Part shown: positions 45,338 through 54,097 of the stretch, piece after piece
Layout of the letters: every line of letters begins with the position of its first letter
How positions within the stretch are numbered: the stretch's first letter is position 1
From: Cupriavidus respiraculi
Lineage (GTDB): Bacteria > Pseudomonadota > Gammaproteobacteria > Burkholderiales > Burkholderiaceae
NCBI RefSeq assembly: GCF_914271545.1
Contig: NZ_CAJZAH010000003.1
Location: 434,001-498,000, forward strand
Reading direction: 5' to 3'
DNA length: 64,000 nt
The notes under the pieces: generated by a model
What the model was told of the DNA's origin: nothing
The model's input: only the letters and a program-made list of their open reading frames with translations
The model's database searches: none
Position numbers and translations under genes: made by a program

Positions 45338-45912
45338 TTGCCCAGCGGGCAGGTGGTGGTGAACTGGCCGTCCTGGAACACCAGCGGCGGCCCGCCATTG
45401 TCATGGATGCCGCAGCGCTCGACTTCTCCGACGAAGATCACGTGGTCGCCCTCGTCGTAGCGGCTGCGGTTATGGCATTCGAACCACGCCAGCGCATTGG
45501 CCAGCACGGGCAGCCCGGTGGCGGAGAGGTGGTAGTCCACGCCGGCGAAGCGGTCGCCCTTGAGCGTCGCGAAGCGCTGGCACAGGTCCAGTTGCGTGGC
45601 CGCCAGGACATTGACGATGTAGTGCGAACCGTCGCGGAACATCGGCAGGCTGTTGGCGCGGGTGGCCATGCTCCATAGCACCAGGGGCGGGTCCAGCGAC
45701 ACGGAATTGAAGGAGCTCGCGGTGATGCCGACGAACGGTGCGTCCTCCGCGGTGGGCCCGACCGCGCGGGTGGTGATCACGGTCACGCCGGTGGCGAACT
45801 GGGACAGGGTGCGCCGGAAGTGCAGGGCATCGAAGTCCGGAGCGGCGGCCTGGCCATGGCCAGGGTGGTTTGCGTCGAGCATTCCCATAGCGCGGGGATC
45901 GCTAGGATCCAT
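45334..45912 (-). CDS. Flavin reductase (HpaC-like FMN-binding domain)
   Basis: 192 residues. FRRTLSQFATGVTVITTRA, VGITASSFNSVSLDPPLVLWSMA and HYIVNVLAATQLDLCQRFA are the classic flavin reductase motifs; DEGDHVIFVGEVERC closes the flavin site. Such proteins supply reduced FMN or FAD to two-component monooxygenases. Here no classic oxygenase partner is beside it except the acyl-CoA dehydrogenase-fold protein at 48018, which lacks the dehydrogenase glutamate. Internal ATGs at 45888 and 45882 could also be the start; the one at 45912 lies in a palindrome and lacks a good ribosome site. Confidence 0.88.
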   Translation of the reverse strand: MDPSDPRAMGMLDANHPGHGQAAAPDFDALHFRRTLSQFATGVTVITTRAVGPTAEDAPFVGITASSFNSVSLDPPLVLWSMATRANSLPMFRDGSHYIVNVLAATQLDLCQRFATLKGDRFAGVDYHLSATGLPVLANALAWFECHNRSRYDEGDHVIFVGEVERCGIHDNGGPPLVFQDGQFTTTCPLGK

Positions 45913-45922
45913 GAAATTTCAT
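45911..45922. promoter_or_regulatory. 12-base palindrome in the divergent promoter region, candidate MarR operator
   Basis: ATGAAATTTCAT, perfect dyad, in an AT-rich patch (45908-45935) between the flavin reductase and nicX-like genes. It overlaps the annotated flavin reductase start codon. Size and place suit a MarR-type operator controlling both directions. Confidence 0.5.
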
Positions 45923-46038
45923 ATATTATTTCCGCCACACACCAGAATCACAAGCGGAATCGGAAGCGCGCCGGTAGACGGCCTGACGCCGGGCAAGGCC
46001 GCGGGCACGTGGCCGCGATCGCCCCGGGAGGAGACAAG

Positions 46039-47109
46039 ATGCTCATCGAGCAAATCGAACACCGCTGGCTTGCGGCCTTCCAGCGCACGTTGCAGCTGTG
46101 CGGCCTGGCGCGCAACGAAGTGGTGGGGATTGTAACGGAGTCGCAATCCCGCCCGGTCAACGTGGAATTGGCCGAACTGGCCGTGCAGGCGCTCGGCGCC
46201 ACGCCGGTCCGCATCCGCGTGCCGAGTCCCGCGCTGTCCGCGCCCGCGCCCGTGCGCTCGACCGGCGCCAGCGATGCGCTGCAGGAACTGGCCCCCGTGG
46301 TGGCCGCGCTGGCGCGCTGCCACCTGGTGCTGGACTGCACCGTCGAGGGCCTGTTGCACGCGCGCGAACTGCCGCGCATCCTGCAGGGCGCCGACGGCGT
46401 CGTGCCCCGCCTGCTGATGGTCAGCAACGAACATCCCGAGATCCTGGAACGCTGCGTGCCGGACCCTGCGCTGGAGGCGTCCGTGCGCGCCGCGATGAAG
46501 CGGCTGCGCGGCGCGGCCGAGATGCGCGTGCATTCGAGCGCCGGCACCGAGCTGCGTATTGGCTTGGAGCAAGCGCGCGTGGGCGGCGTCTGGGGCTACT
46601 GCAACAAGCCGGGGCAGGTGGCCCACTGGCCCGGCGGCCTGTGCCTGGCCTTTCCGGCGGCGCGGCAGGTCAACGGCACGCTGGTGCTCGCGCCCGGGGA
46701 CGTCAACCTGACCTTCAAGACCTATCTGCGCGACACCATCGTCTGCCATATCGAGGACGACTATATCGTCGGCATCGAAGGGCACGGGATGGACGCGGAC
46801 ATGATGCGCGGCTACTACGCGGCGTGGGCGGACCGGGAAGGCAACCGCGATGCCTACGCGGTCTCGCACGTGGGCTGGGGCATGAATCCGCGGGCGCGCT
46901 GGGACGCGATGACCTTCTACGACAAGCGCGACTGCAACGGCACCGAGCTGCGCGCCTTCGCGGGCAACTTCCTCTATTCGACGGGGGCCAACGAGGTGGC
47001 CGGACGGCATACGCTGGGCCACTTCGACCTGCCGCTGCGCAACTGCACCGTGACGCTGGACGGCGCCGCCGAGGTGGAGGCGGGCGTGCTGGTGGAGGCA
47101 CGGTCATGA
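46039..47109 (+). CDS. NicX-like 2,5-dihydroxypyridine 5,6-dioxygenase
   Basis: 356 residues. Fold of the M29-aminopeptidase-like family, to which the iron-dependent NicX/Hpo dioxygenases belong. The putative iron ligands are readable: H277 in AVSHVGWGMNPRARW and H328-x-D330 in AGRHTLGHFDLPLRN, with the spacing known for NicX from memory. NicX opens 2,5-dihydroxypyridine to N-formylmaleamate without cofactor. Start at 46039 after GGGAGGAGA. The next gene, overlapping by ATGA, is a NicD-like hydrolase that would act on that product. Absence of nicC, nicF and nicE here means the ring substrate may not be the nicotinate-derived one. Confidence 0.8.
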   Translation: MLIEQIEHRWLAAFQRTLQLCGLARNEVVGIVTESQSRPVNVELAELAVQALGATPVRIRVPSPALSAPAPVRSTGASDALQELAPVVAALARCHLVLDCTVEGLLHARELPRILQGADGVVPRLLMVSNEHPEILERCVPDPALEASVRAAMKRLRGAAEMRVHSSAGTELRIGLEQARVGGVWGYCNKPGQVAHWPGGLCLAFPAARQVNGTLVLAPGDVNLTFKTYLRDTIVCHIEDDYIVGIEGHGMDADMMRGYYAAWADREGNRDAYAVSHVGWGMNPRARWDAMTFYDKRDCNGTELRAFAGNFLYSTGANEVAGRHTLGHFDLPLRNCTVTLDGAAEVEAGVLVEARS

Positions 47110-47951
47110 ACATGATCCTCCCATCGGCGGCCGCCACCACGGTACGCCATCCGAACGGCATCGCCACGCTCGCCGCTGGCGATGGCCCGGTCGCCGTGGT
47201 GCTGCTGCACGGCATCGGCGGCGGCAAGGCCGGCTGGCCGGCCCAGCTCGACGCGCTGGCGGCGGCCGGCTACCGCGCGGTGGCCTGGGACATGCCCGGC
47301 TATGGCGACAGCGCGATGATCGCGCCCTACGACTTCGCCGGGCTGGCCGAAGCCCTGGTGCCCGTGCTCGAGGCCGAGCACGCCGCCGGCCGCCGCGTGG
47401 TGCTGGTCGGCCACAGCATGGGCGGCATGGTCGCGCAGGAGGCCTATGCCCGCGCGCCGCAGGCGATAGCCGGCATGCTGCTGTCGGGCACCTCGCCGGC
47501 CTTCGGCAAGGCCGATGGCCAGTGGCAGCAGGGCTTTATCGCGGCCCGCACCGCGCCGCTGGACGCCGGCAAGACGATGGCCGAGATGGCCGCGGGACTG
47601 GTACGCGGCATGGTCGCGCCCAACGCGGATGCCGACGCGGTGGCCTTCGCCACGTCGGTGATGGCGGCGGTGCCGCCCGCCACCTACCGCGCCGCGCTGC
47701 ATGCGCTGGTGCAATTCAACCGGCGCGACGAGCTGCCACGCATCGCCGTACCGGTGCTCGCGCTGGCCGGCGAGCACGATGCCAATGCCGCGCCCGCGGT
47801 GATGCAGCGCATGGCCGAGCGCATTCCCGGGGCCGAATACCAGTGCCTGCCCGATGTCGGCCACCTGGCCTGCATGGAGCGGCCGGTGGCGTTCAACGAC
47901 GCCATGCTCGGCTTCCTGCGGCGGCGTTTTCCTCTATCGCCCGCCGCCTAG
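47106..47951 (+). CDS. Alpha/beta hydrolase, NicD-like (N-formylmaleamate deformylase candidate)
   Basis: 281 residues. Oxyanion motif LLHGIGGGKAGW, nucleophile S104 in VGHSMGGM, acid D225 in AGEHDANAA and H253 in PDVGHLACMERP form the full catalytic triad. The gene overlaps the dioxygenase by ATGA, the same pair order as nicX-nicD, so removal of formate from the ring-opened product is the best guess. A CoA-thioester hydrolase role is an alternative in view of the CoA ligase downstream. Confidence 0.75.
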   Translation: MNMILPSAAATTVRHPNGIATLAAGDGPVAVVLLHGIGGGKAGWPAQLDALAAAGYRAVAWDMPGYGDSAMIAPYDFAGLAEALVPVLEAEHAAGRRVVLVGHSMGGMVAQEAYARAPQAIAGMLLSGTSPAFGKADGQWQQGFIAARTAPLDAGKTMAEMAAGLVRGMVAPNADADAVAFATSVMAAVPPATYRAALHALVQFNRRDELPRIAVPVLALAGEHDANAAPAVMQRMAERIPGAEYQCLPDVGHLACMERPVAFNDAMLGFLRRRFPLSPAA

Positions 47952-48017
47952 CCACCGTTCACCACACCCGGCGGCCGTGTCGGACCGCCGGACATTCCTC
48001 CTTCCAAGGACGCCACC

Positions 48018-49262
48018 ATGCCCCTTGATTTCGTACCCGCCGTCGGCCAGGCCGACTTCACGGAAAGCCAGCAGCGGCTGCTGCGCCTGGCCAACACGCT
48101 TGGCCGCGAGCGCTTCGCGGCGCGCGCCGCGAAGTGGGACCGCGAGGCGAGCTTCCCGTTCGCCAACTACGACGACCTGCGCGAGGCGGGCCTGCTGGCA
48201 CTGTGCGTGCCGGGTGCCTTCGGCGGCGAGGGCGCGGACTTCGCCACCTACTGCATGGTCGGCGCCGAGATCGGGCGTTTCTGCGGCGCCACCGCGCTCA
48301 CGTACAACATGCATATCTGCTCGACCATGTGGACCGGCATGTTGGCCGACGGGATCGCGATGACGCCGGAGCAGCGCACGGAGCACGAGGCCCGGCGCGA
48401 ACTGCATTTCGACCGCGTGGTGAACCAGGGCGCGGTCTACGCCCAGCCGTTCTCGGAAGGCTCGGCCGCGGCAGCGGGCAAGGCCCCCTTCGGCACCACC
48501 GCGCGCAAGGTCGACGGGGGCTGGGTGCTCAATGGCCGCAAGATCTTCGCCTCGCTGTCCGGAGCGGCCGACTACTACGGCATCCTCTGCACCGAGGACC
48601 GCGGCGACCAGCATCCGGACATGCGCGACACGCTCTATATCGCCGTGCCGGGCACGGCAGAGGGCCTGACGGTAACGGGGGAGTGGGATCCGATGGGCAT
48701 GCGCGGCACGGTCTCGCGCACGCTGCTGCTCAAGGACGTGTTCGTGGCGGACCATGAGCAGCTGATGCCACGCGGGGTCTACTACAAGGCCGCGCAGACC
48801 TGGCCGGCGATGTTCTTCACGCTCTCGCCCACCTACCTCGGCGTGGCCCAAGCCGCGTACGATTTCACCGTGCAGTACCTGCGCGGCGAAGTGCCGGGGC
48901 AGCCGCCGGTCAAGCGGCGGATGTATCCGACCAAGCAGATCGCGGTGGCGCAGATGCGCATCCAGCTCGAATCCATGCGCTCGCTCTTCTGGCGGGTCAT
49001 TCACGAGGCGAAGCCCAATCCCTCCAAGGACGAGCGGCTGCGCCTGTACGCGGCGCACTACAGCGTGATGGAGGGCGCCAACGATATCGCGCGCCTTGCC
49101 ATCCGCACCTGCGGCGGCCAGTCGATGCTCAAGGACCTGCCGCTGGAGCGGCTGTACCGCGATTCCCGCTGCGGCGCGCTGATGCTGCCCTGGACTGCCG
49201 AGCTGATCCTGGATCGCATGGGCCGCGAGACGCTGTACGAAGCCGGCGAGCGCGACGAATGA
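48018..49262 (+). CDS. Acyl-CoA dehydrogenase-fold flavoprotein lacking the catalytic glutamate
   Basis: 414 residues with the three-domain ACAD layout: helical N-terminal domain (ESQQRLLRLANTLGRERFAARAAKWDREASFPFANYDDLREAGLLALCVPGAFGGEGADF), a middle beta domain (AQPFSEGSAAAA.., WVLNGRKIFASLSGAADYYGILC) and a C-terminal helical domain (PTKQIAVAQMRIQLESMRSLFW). At the place of the usual EGT motif it reads YRDSRCGALMLPWTAEL, with P391 for the catalytic Glu, in clear contrast to GcdH in this window. Ordinary alpha,beta-dehydrogenation is thus doubtful; flavin-dependent oxygenation, fed by the flavin reductase of the cluster, is a reasonable alternative, and some ACADs place the base elsewhere. 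66 bases after the hydrolase, overlaps the CoA ligase by ATGA. Confidence 0.8.
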   Translation: MPLDFVPAVGQADFTESQQRLLRLANTLGRERFAARAAKWDREASFPFANYDDLREAGLLALCVPGAFGGEGADFATYCMVGAEIGRFCGATALTYNMHICSTMWTGMLADGIAMTPEQRTEHEARRELHFDRVVNQGAVYAQPFSEGSAAAAGKAPFGTTARKVDGGWVLNGRKIFASLSGAADYYGILCTEDRGDQHPDMRDTLYIAVPGTAEGLTVTGEWDPMGMRGTVSRTLLLKDVFVADHEQLMPRGVYYKAAQTWPAMFFTLSPTYLGVAQAAYDFTVQYLRGEVPGQPPVKRRMYPTKQIAVAQMRIQLESMRSLFWRVIHEAKPNPSKDERLRLYAAHYSVMEGANDIARLAIRTCGGQSMLKDLPLERLYRDSRCGALMLPWTAELILDRMGRETLYEAGERDE

Positions 49263-50878
49263 GCGCGTCCTGCACCAGCCACGGTGGCCTCGGCGACGGC
49301 GCGGGCGGCCGACCCCACGTCGATGCGCAGAGCGTAGGCGCGCTGCTGCGTCCGCTGCACGCGCTGGCCTGCACCGCGCCGCTGCGGCCGGCGTTGCACT
49401 ACGCGGGCCGCACCTTCGGCTACGGCAAGCTGTGGAGCCGCATCGAACGCGTCTCGGCGCATCTGGCGGCGACCTGGGGCGTGCGGGCCGGCGACCGTGT
49501 CGCCACGCTCTGCCTGAACCACGACCTGCAACTGGCGATGCTGTTCGCCTGCGCGCGGCTGGGCGCCGTGTTCGTGCCGCTGAACCACCGGCTGGCCGTG
49601 CCCGAGCTGCGCGGCATCGCGGCCCACGCCGGCCTGCGGGCGATCTTCCACGACGACGCGCACGAGGCGGCTGCGCAGGCCCTGGCGCAAGCCCTGCAAG
49701 CCGACACGCCGTCGACTTCCTCGTCCCCGTCACCCTCTCCGGCGGTAGGCCACGCCCATATCGACCGCCTGATCGACAGTCCCGCGCCCGCCGACCGCGC
49801 CTTTGCGCCGGTGCCTGACGACGCGCCGCTGCTGCTGGTCTACACCAGCGGCACCACCGGCGAGCCCAAGGGCGCCATGCACAGCCAGGCCGGCCTGCTG
49901 GCCAATGCGCGCGCGAGCTGGTGGGCGCACGACATGGACCCGGCCGACCACGTGCTGTCGGTGCTGCCGCTGTTCCATGTGGGCGGGCTGTGCATCCAGA
50001 CGGTGCCGGCCCTGCTGGCCGGGGCCCGCGTCACGCTGCACGAGCGCTTCTCGCCCGAGGCCTGGTTCGATAGCGTGGAGCGGGACCGTCCCTCGCTGTC
50101 GCTGATGGTGCCAGCCACCCTGCGCGCGGTGCTCGAGCACCCACGCTGGCCGGATGCCGACCTGTCGTCGCTGCGCGGCGTGATGGCCGGCTCGTCCACC
50201 ATTCCACTGTCGTATATCTCGGCCTTCCACGCCCGCGGCGTGCCGCTGGGCCAGGTCTATGGCGCGACCGAGACCGGCCCGGTATCGGTGGTGCTGCGGC
50301 TGCCGGAGGCCATGGCGCGTCCCGGCCATGCCGGCTGGCCGCAGCCCGAGGCCGAAGTGCGGCTGGTGCGGGAGGGCGCCGACGTGGCCGACGGCGAGGT
50401 CGGTGAAATCTGGGTGCGGGGGGCCAACGTGATGACGGGATACTGGCGCCAGCCGGACCATCCGTCGTTCGCGCAAGGCTGGTTCCGCTCCGGCGATCTG
50501 GCGCGCCGCGATGCCGAAGGCTGTGTCGAAGTGGTCGGGCGCTCCAAGGACATGATCATCTCGGGCGGCGAGAACATCTACCCGGCAGAGATCGAGAACG
50601 TGCTGATCGCGCTGCCCGGCGTGCTGGAATGCGCCGTGGTGGGTTTGCCGGACCCGCGCTGGGGCGAGGTGCCGGTGGCCGTCATCGTGCCCGCGCCGTG
50701 CGCGGACCCGGCGGCGCTGTCGGCGCCGCGGCTGCGCGAGACCATGGCGCTGCGCATCGCCCGCTTCAAGCTGCCCAGGGACGTGGTGCTGGTCGACGCG
50801 CTGCCCAAGAGCGCGCTGGGCAAGGTCATGAAGCCGCAATTGCGCACCATGCTGGAGGCGCGGCAGGGCGAACGCTGA
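49259..50878 (+). CDS. Acyl/aryl-CoA synthetase, class I adenylate-forming
   Basis: 539 residues. AMP-binding P-loop LLLVYTSGTTGEPKGAMH, LPLFHVGGLC, YGATETGPVS, and C-terminal GWFRSGDLARRDAEGCVEVVGRSKDMIISGGENIYPAEIE with the final lysine in ALPKSALGKVMKPQLR. Activates a carboxylic acid to its CoA thioester. Substrate unknown; as last gene of the nicX-nicD-ACAD unit it may activate a heteroaromatic or ring-opened acid. A Ser/Pro-rich insert (residues about 158-170, STSSSPSPSPA) links two parts of the N-terminal domain. Confidence 0.88.
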   Translation: MSASCTSHGGLGDGAGGRPHVDAQSVGALLRPLHALACTAPLRPALHYAGRTFGYGKLWSRIERVSAHLAATWGVRAGDRVATLCLNHDLQLAMLFACARLGAVFVPLNHRLAVPELRGIAAHAGLRAIFHDDAHEAAAQALAQALQADTPSTSSSPSPSPAVGHAHIDRLIDSPAPADRAFAPVPDDAPLLLVYTSGTTGEPKGAMHSQAGLLANARASWWAHDMDPADHVLSVLPLFHVGGLCIQTVPALLAGARVTLHERFSPEAWFDSVERDRPSLSLMVPATLRAVLEHPRWPDADLSSLRGVMAGSSTIPLSYISAFHARGVPLGQVYGATETGPVSVVLRLPEAMARPGHAGWPQPEAEVRLVREGADVADGEVGEIWVRGANVMTGYWRQPDHPSFAQGWFRSGDLARRDAEGCVEVVGRSKDMIISGGENIYPAEIENVLIALPGVLECAVVGLPDPRWGEVPVAVIVPAPCADPAALSAPRLRETMALRIARFKLPRDVVLVDALPKSALGKVMKPQLRTMLEARQGER

Positions 50879-51016
50879 GGGGCAGGGCGGCCAATGCGCC
50901 CTTGCAAAACGGCGCACGCGCATCCATGTCGGTGGTCTGCCCGCGACAGCGCTGCGACGGACGCCGTCCGCGCGTATGCTGTGCGGACCATGGTCGCAGT
51001 CTTGTGGAGAAATCGT

Positions 51017-51568
51017 ATGGAACAAGGACGTGAAGGCACCGAAGTCGCCACCCTTGGGGGCGGTTGCTTCTGGTGCACCGAGGCGGTTTTCCAGCAGGTG
51101 CAGGGCGTGCTGGAAGTGGAGTCCGGCTATACCGGCGGCCAGGTGGACGATCCCACGTACGAGCAGGTCTGCAGCGGCGAGACCGGCCACGCGGAGGTGG
51201 TGCGCGTGACCTTCGATCCGGCGGTGATCAGCTACCGCGAGATCCTCGAGATCTTCTTCGCCACGCACGATCCCACCACGCTCAATCGCCAGGGCAACGA
51301 CGTCGGCACGCAGTACCGCTCTGCGATCTTCCCGCACTCGCCGGCGCAGCGCGAGACCGCCGAGGCGCTGATGCGCGAGCTGACCGAGCAGCGGCTGTAC
51401 GACGCGCCGCTGGTGACGCGCATCGAGCCGGAGCAGACGTACTGGCCGGCCGAGGCCTACCACCAGAACTACTATCGGCAGCATCCCAACCAGGGCTATT
51501 GCGCCTTCGTGATCTCGCCCAAGCTGGCGAAGTTCAGGGAAAAGTTCGCGCACCGGCTGGTGCGCTGA
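51017..51568 (+). CDS. msrA: Peptide methionine sulfoxide reductase MsrA
   Basis: 183 residues. Catalytic Cys in GGGCFWCTEAVFQQVQGV near residue 17; GYTGG and YEQVCSGETGHAEVVRV are present, and QPNQGYC-type C terminus (PNQGYCAFVISPKLAKFREKF) carries a resolving Cys. Reduces methionine-S-sulfoxide. Start 51017 follows GGAGA. Stands alone between the catabolic cluster and convergent DUF72 gene. Confidence 0.96.
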   Translation: MEQGREGTEVATLGGGCFWCTEAVFQQVQGVLEVESGYTGGQVDDPTYEQVCSGETGHAEVVRVTFDPAVISYREILEIFFATHDPTTLNRQGNDVGTQYRSAIFPHSPAQRETAEALMRELTEQRLYDAPLVTRIEPEQTYWPAEAYHQNYYRQHPNQGYCAFVISPKLAKFREKFAHRLVR

Positions 51569-51601
51569 CACGCTGAGGCGGCAACGGGAGATGCCGCCGC
51601 C

Positions 51602-52672
51602 TCAGGCGTCCAGGCGCTCGGCGATCTCCCGGGCCAGCCGCACGCAGCTCAGAGGGGCCGAGCCCTCGGCCTTGTTGCTGACGATCACATAGGCGGGCTG
51701 TCCCGCGCGCAAGGCATGCACCACCAGATCGGCGATCACGCCGCGCGTGTGAGGATCTTCGTCGACGAGCCGGTCGAACGGGGCGTAGGCCGCCTCCGCC
51801 TGCTCGTAGCTCAGACCCCCGCCCAGCATCCACCGCAGCACCAGCGGACCGGGGGTGTCCTCGTCCAGTAAAGCCAGCGCTGGCTTGAGTCGTTCCAGCG
51901 GCGGCATGCGCTCGCGGGCCGCGGCGCAGAAGCGCACGCCGCGCGCCCGCAGCAGCTTGATCAGGCGCGGCGTCAGCAGGTCTGGGTCGCGCAGTTCCAC
52001 GGCATAGCAGGCATGCGGCGCGAGGACCGGGTCCAGCGGCGGCAGCGCGGCCAGAAAGGCGTCGAGCCGGGCGAGAAAGCCGGCGCTGTCGTGCGCCAGC
52101 GTGCCGAGCGGCGAAAGCTGGAACAGCAGGGGGCCGCATTTGGCGCCGAGGCCCGCGGTGGCGGGCTCGATCAGGTCACGCGCGGCGATCTGCGCATCGA
52201 GGAAGGCCGGATTGACGAGGCGGCCCGCGCCGCTCGGATTGCGCAGCCATCCATCGCACACGCTGGCCGGTGCCTTGACCAGAAAGCGGAAATCCCCCGG
52301 CACCTGGCCCGCATAGGACAGATAGTCCGCCAGCGGAATGGGGGCGTAGAAGCCGCGGTCCACGCCGGCCGAGCGCAGCAGCGGATGCCGGGCATAGGCC
52401 GCGAGGCCCTTGCGCGAGAGCAGGCTGTCGCTATAGACGCCGTCGTAGACGATGCCGTTCCAGCCGCTGTAGGACCATGTCGAGGTGCCGAGAAACAGGT
52501 TGGCCGGCAGCCGCGCGCCGAGCGCGGCCAGTTCCGCATCGGGTGGCACCGGCTGGACGGCCTTGCCGCGCCGCGGGGCGCTGGCGTCCGCCATGGGCGC
52601 TGGTGCGGGAGCCGCCGCCCCGTGCTGGGGCGGCGTGCTGTCGGCAAGGTCGGCGAACAGGTCGTCGGTCAA
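51602..52672 (-). CDS. DUF72 domain protein
   Basis: 356 residues if a TTG start at 52672, forming TTGA with the stop of the cyclopropane synthase gene, is used (MTDDLFADLAD); an ATG at 52594 would give 330. TIM-barrel-like DUF72 signatures: FLGTSTWSYSGWNGIVYDG, FRFLVKAPASVCDGW, GPLLFQLSPL, YAVELRDPDLLTPRL, and the end YVIVSNKAEGSAPLSCVRLAREI. Biochemical role unknown; DUF72 genes often accompany cfa-like genes in Burkholderiaceae as here. Confidence 0.85.
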   Translation of the reverse strand: MTDDLFADLADSTPPQHGAAAPAPAPMADASAPRRGKAVQPVPPDAELAALGARLPANLFLGTSTWSYSGWNGIVYDGVYSDSLLSRKGLAAYARHPLLRSAGVDRGFYAPIPLADYLSYAGQVPGDFRFLVKAPASVCDGWLRNPSGAGRLVNPAFLDAQIAARDLIEPATAGLGAKCGPLLFQLSPLGTLAHDSAGFLARLDAFLAALPPLDPVLAPHACYAVELRDPDLLTPRLIKLLRARGVRFCAAARERMPPLERLKPALALLDEDTPGPLVLRWMLGGGLSYEQAEAAYAPFDRLVDEDPHTRGVIADLVVHALRAGQPAYVIVSNKAEGSAPLSCVRLAREIAERLDA

Positions 52673-53919
52673 CGCGCGCCGAATTGGTGGCCGTCCGGCC
52701 GGTCGTACAGATAGCGCCGCGACCACGGCATGGTGGCCGAAGGCAGCCCCGCCTTGCGGCAGGTCACCTGGTAGATCGACATCTTTCCCGTATCGAACGC
52801 GTGCGCGCAGCCGGCCAGGTAGACGCGCCAGATGCGGTATTTCTTCTCGCCCACCATGGCGCGGATGGTGTCGCCCCGCGCCTCGAAGTTGTCCGCCCAG
52901 TGGGTGAGGGTCTGCGCGTAGTGGCGCCGCAGCAGTTCCACGTCCAGCGCCTCCAGGCCGCCCTTCTGCAGCGTGGTCAGCACCAGCCCGATATGCGGCA
53001 GCTCGCCCTGCGGGAAGACATAGCGGTCCATGAACTGGGCGCCGTCCATCGGCTCGATGCCGCTGTCGGGATCGGGCTGGGTGATGCCGTGGTTCATCGC
53101 GTAGCCGTCCTCGGACAGCAGCTCCTGCATGCGGCGGAAGTAACCCGGCAGGTTGTCCTTGCCCACATGCTCGAACATGCCGACGCTGGTGATGCGGTCG
53201 AAGGTGCCGGACACGTCGCGGTAGTCCTGCAGCCGGATCTCGATGCGGTCGGCCAGTCCGGCGGCCTTGACGCGCTCGGTGGCCAGGTCGAACTGGTTCT
53301 GCGACAGCGTGATGCCGACGCAGCGGGCGCCGAACTTGCTGGCGGCCCGGATCACCAGCGCGCCCCAGCCGCAGCCGATATCGAGCAGCGTCTGGCCCGG
53401 CTGCAGCCGGATCTTGGTCAGGATGTGGTCGATCTTCTTGAGCTGCGCGGTGGCGAGGTCTTCGTTGCCTTCTTCGAAGTAGGCGCACGAATACACCATG
53501 TTCTCGTCGAGCCAGAGCTTGTAGAAGTCGTTGGAGACGTCGTAGTGATATTCGATCGACGCCTTGTCGTCCTGCTTGGTGTGTGCGAAGTGCCGGGCGA
53601 CCCTGGCCAGCGCGCCGTCGGCCATCCGGCGCGCGGTGCCGGAGAGCCCGTAGGCGACGTTGATGATGTCGGGAAGCTTGCCCTCCAGGTCGATCTTTTC
53701 CTGGACATAGGCCTCGCCCAGATTGTCCAGGCTGGGCGTGAGCAGCAGGGGCAGGGCCCCGGCCTCGCGCACCGTCAGCGTGACGGCGGGTTGCTCGAAG
53801 CGTCCCAGGGGGTATTCATTGCCGTTCCACAGCCGCAGTTTGACGGGCAGGTCGGCGTGGTTCCGCAGGTCGGCGATCCAGCGGTCCAGTTGCGTGTCGA
53901 GTGCTTGCTTGAAAAACAT
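52669..53919 (-). CDS. cfa: Cyclopropane-fatty-acyl-phospholipid synthase
   Basis: 416 residues. SAM-dependent methylene transfer to unsaturated phospholipid chains. Motifs: SIEYHYDVSNDFYKLWLDENMVYSCAYFEEG, SAM-binding LLDIGCGWGALVIRAA, GITLSQNQFDLA, and FDRITSVGMFEHVGKDNLPGYF. Start 53919 with AGGAGGG upstream. Followed by an overlapping DUF72 gene. Usually stationary-phase induced; no promoter pinned here in the 178-base gap to pdxH, where I otherwise see nothing. Confidence 0.95.
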   Translation of the reverse strand: MFFKQALDTQLDRWIADLRNHADLPVKLRLWNGNEYPLGRFEQPAVTLTVREAGALPLLLTPSLDNLGEAYVQEKIDLEGKLPDIINVAYGLSGTARRMADGALARVARHFAHTKQDDKASIEYHYDVSNDFYKLWLDENMVYSCAYFEEGNEDLATAQLKKIDHILTKIRLQPGQTLLDIGCGWGALVIRAASKFGARCVGITLSQNQFDLATERVKAAGLADRIEIRLQDYRDVSGTFDRITSVGMFEHVGKDNLPGYFRRMQELLSEDGYAMNHGITQPDPDSGIEPMDGAQFMDRYVFPQGELPHIGLVLTTLQKGGLEALDVELLRRHYAQTLTHWADNFEARGDTIRAMVGEKKYRIWRVYLAGCAHAFDTGKMSIYQVTCRKAGLPSATMPWSRRYLYDRPDGHQFGAR

Positions 53920-54097
53920 GCGGCTTCCCTCCTGATGATGGCGGCATACTTCTCGAACTGACAGCAGTGGCAGGCGGCACCTGCCCGGGCGCGTCGCCGC
54001 GGATGCGGGTCGCGTTTTACTTTACGTCAAACCGCGGCGTTGCGCGGTCGCGCCGGCCCAGGGGCGCCGGCGTTCGGGTCAAATCGTTCGGGGCGGC

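Noticed and set aside
46039-47109. M29 leucyl aminopeptidase
   Set aside because: The fold family is shared, but the H277 and HxD ligand pattern and the adjoining NicD-like gene fit the dihydroxypyridine dioxygenase branch better.
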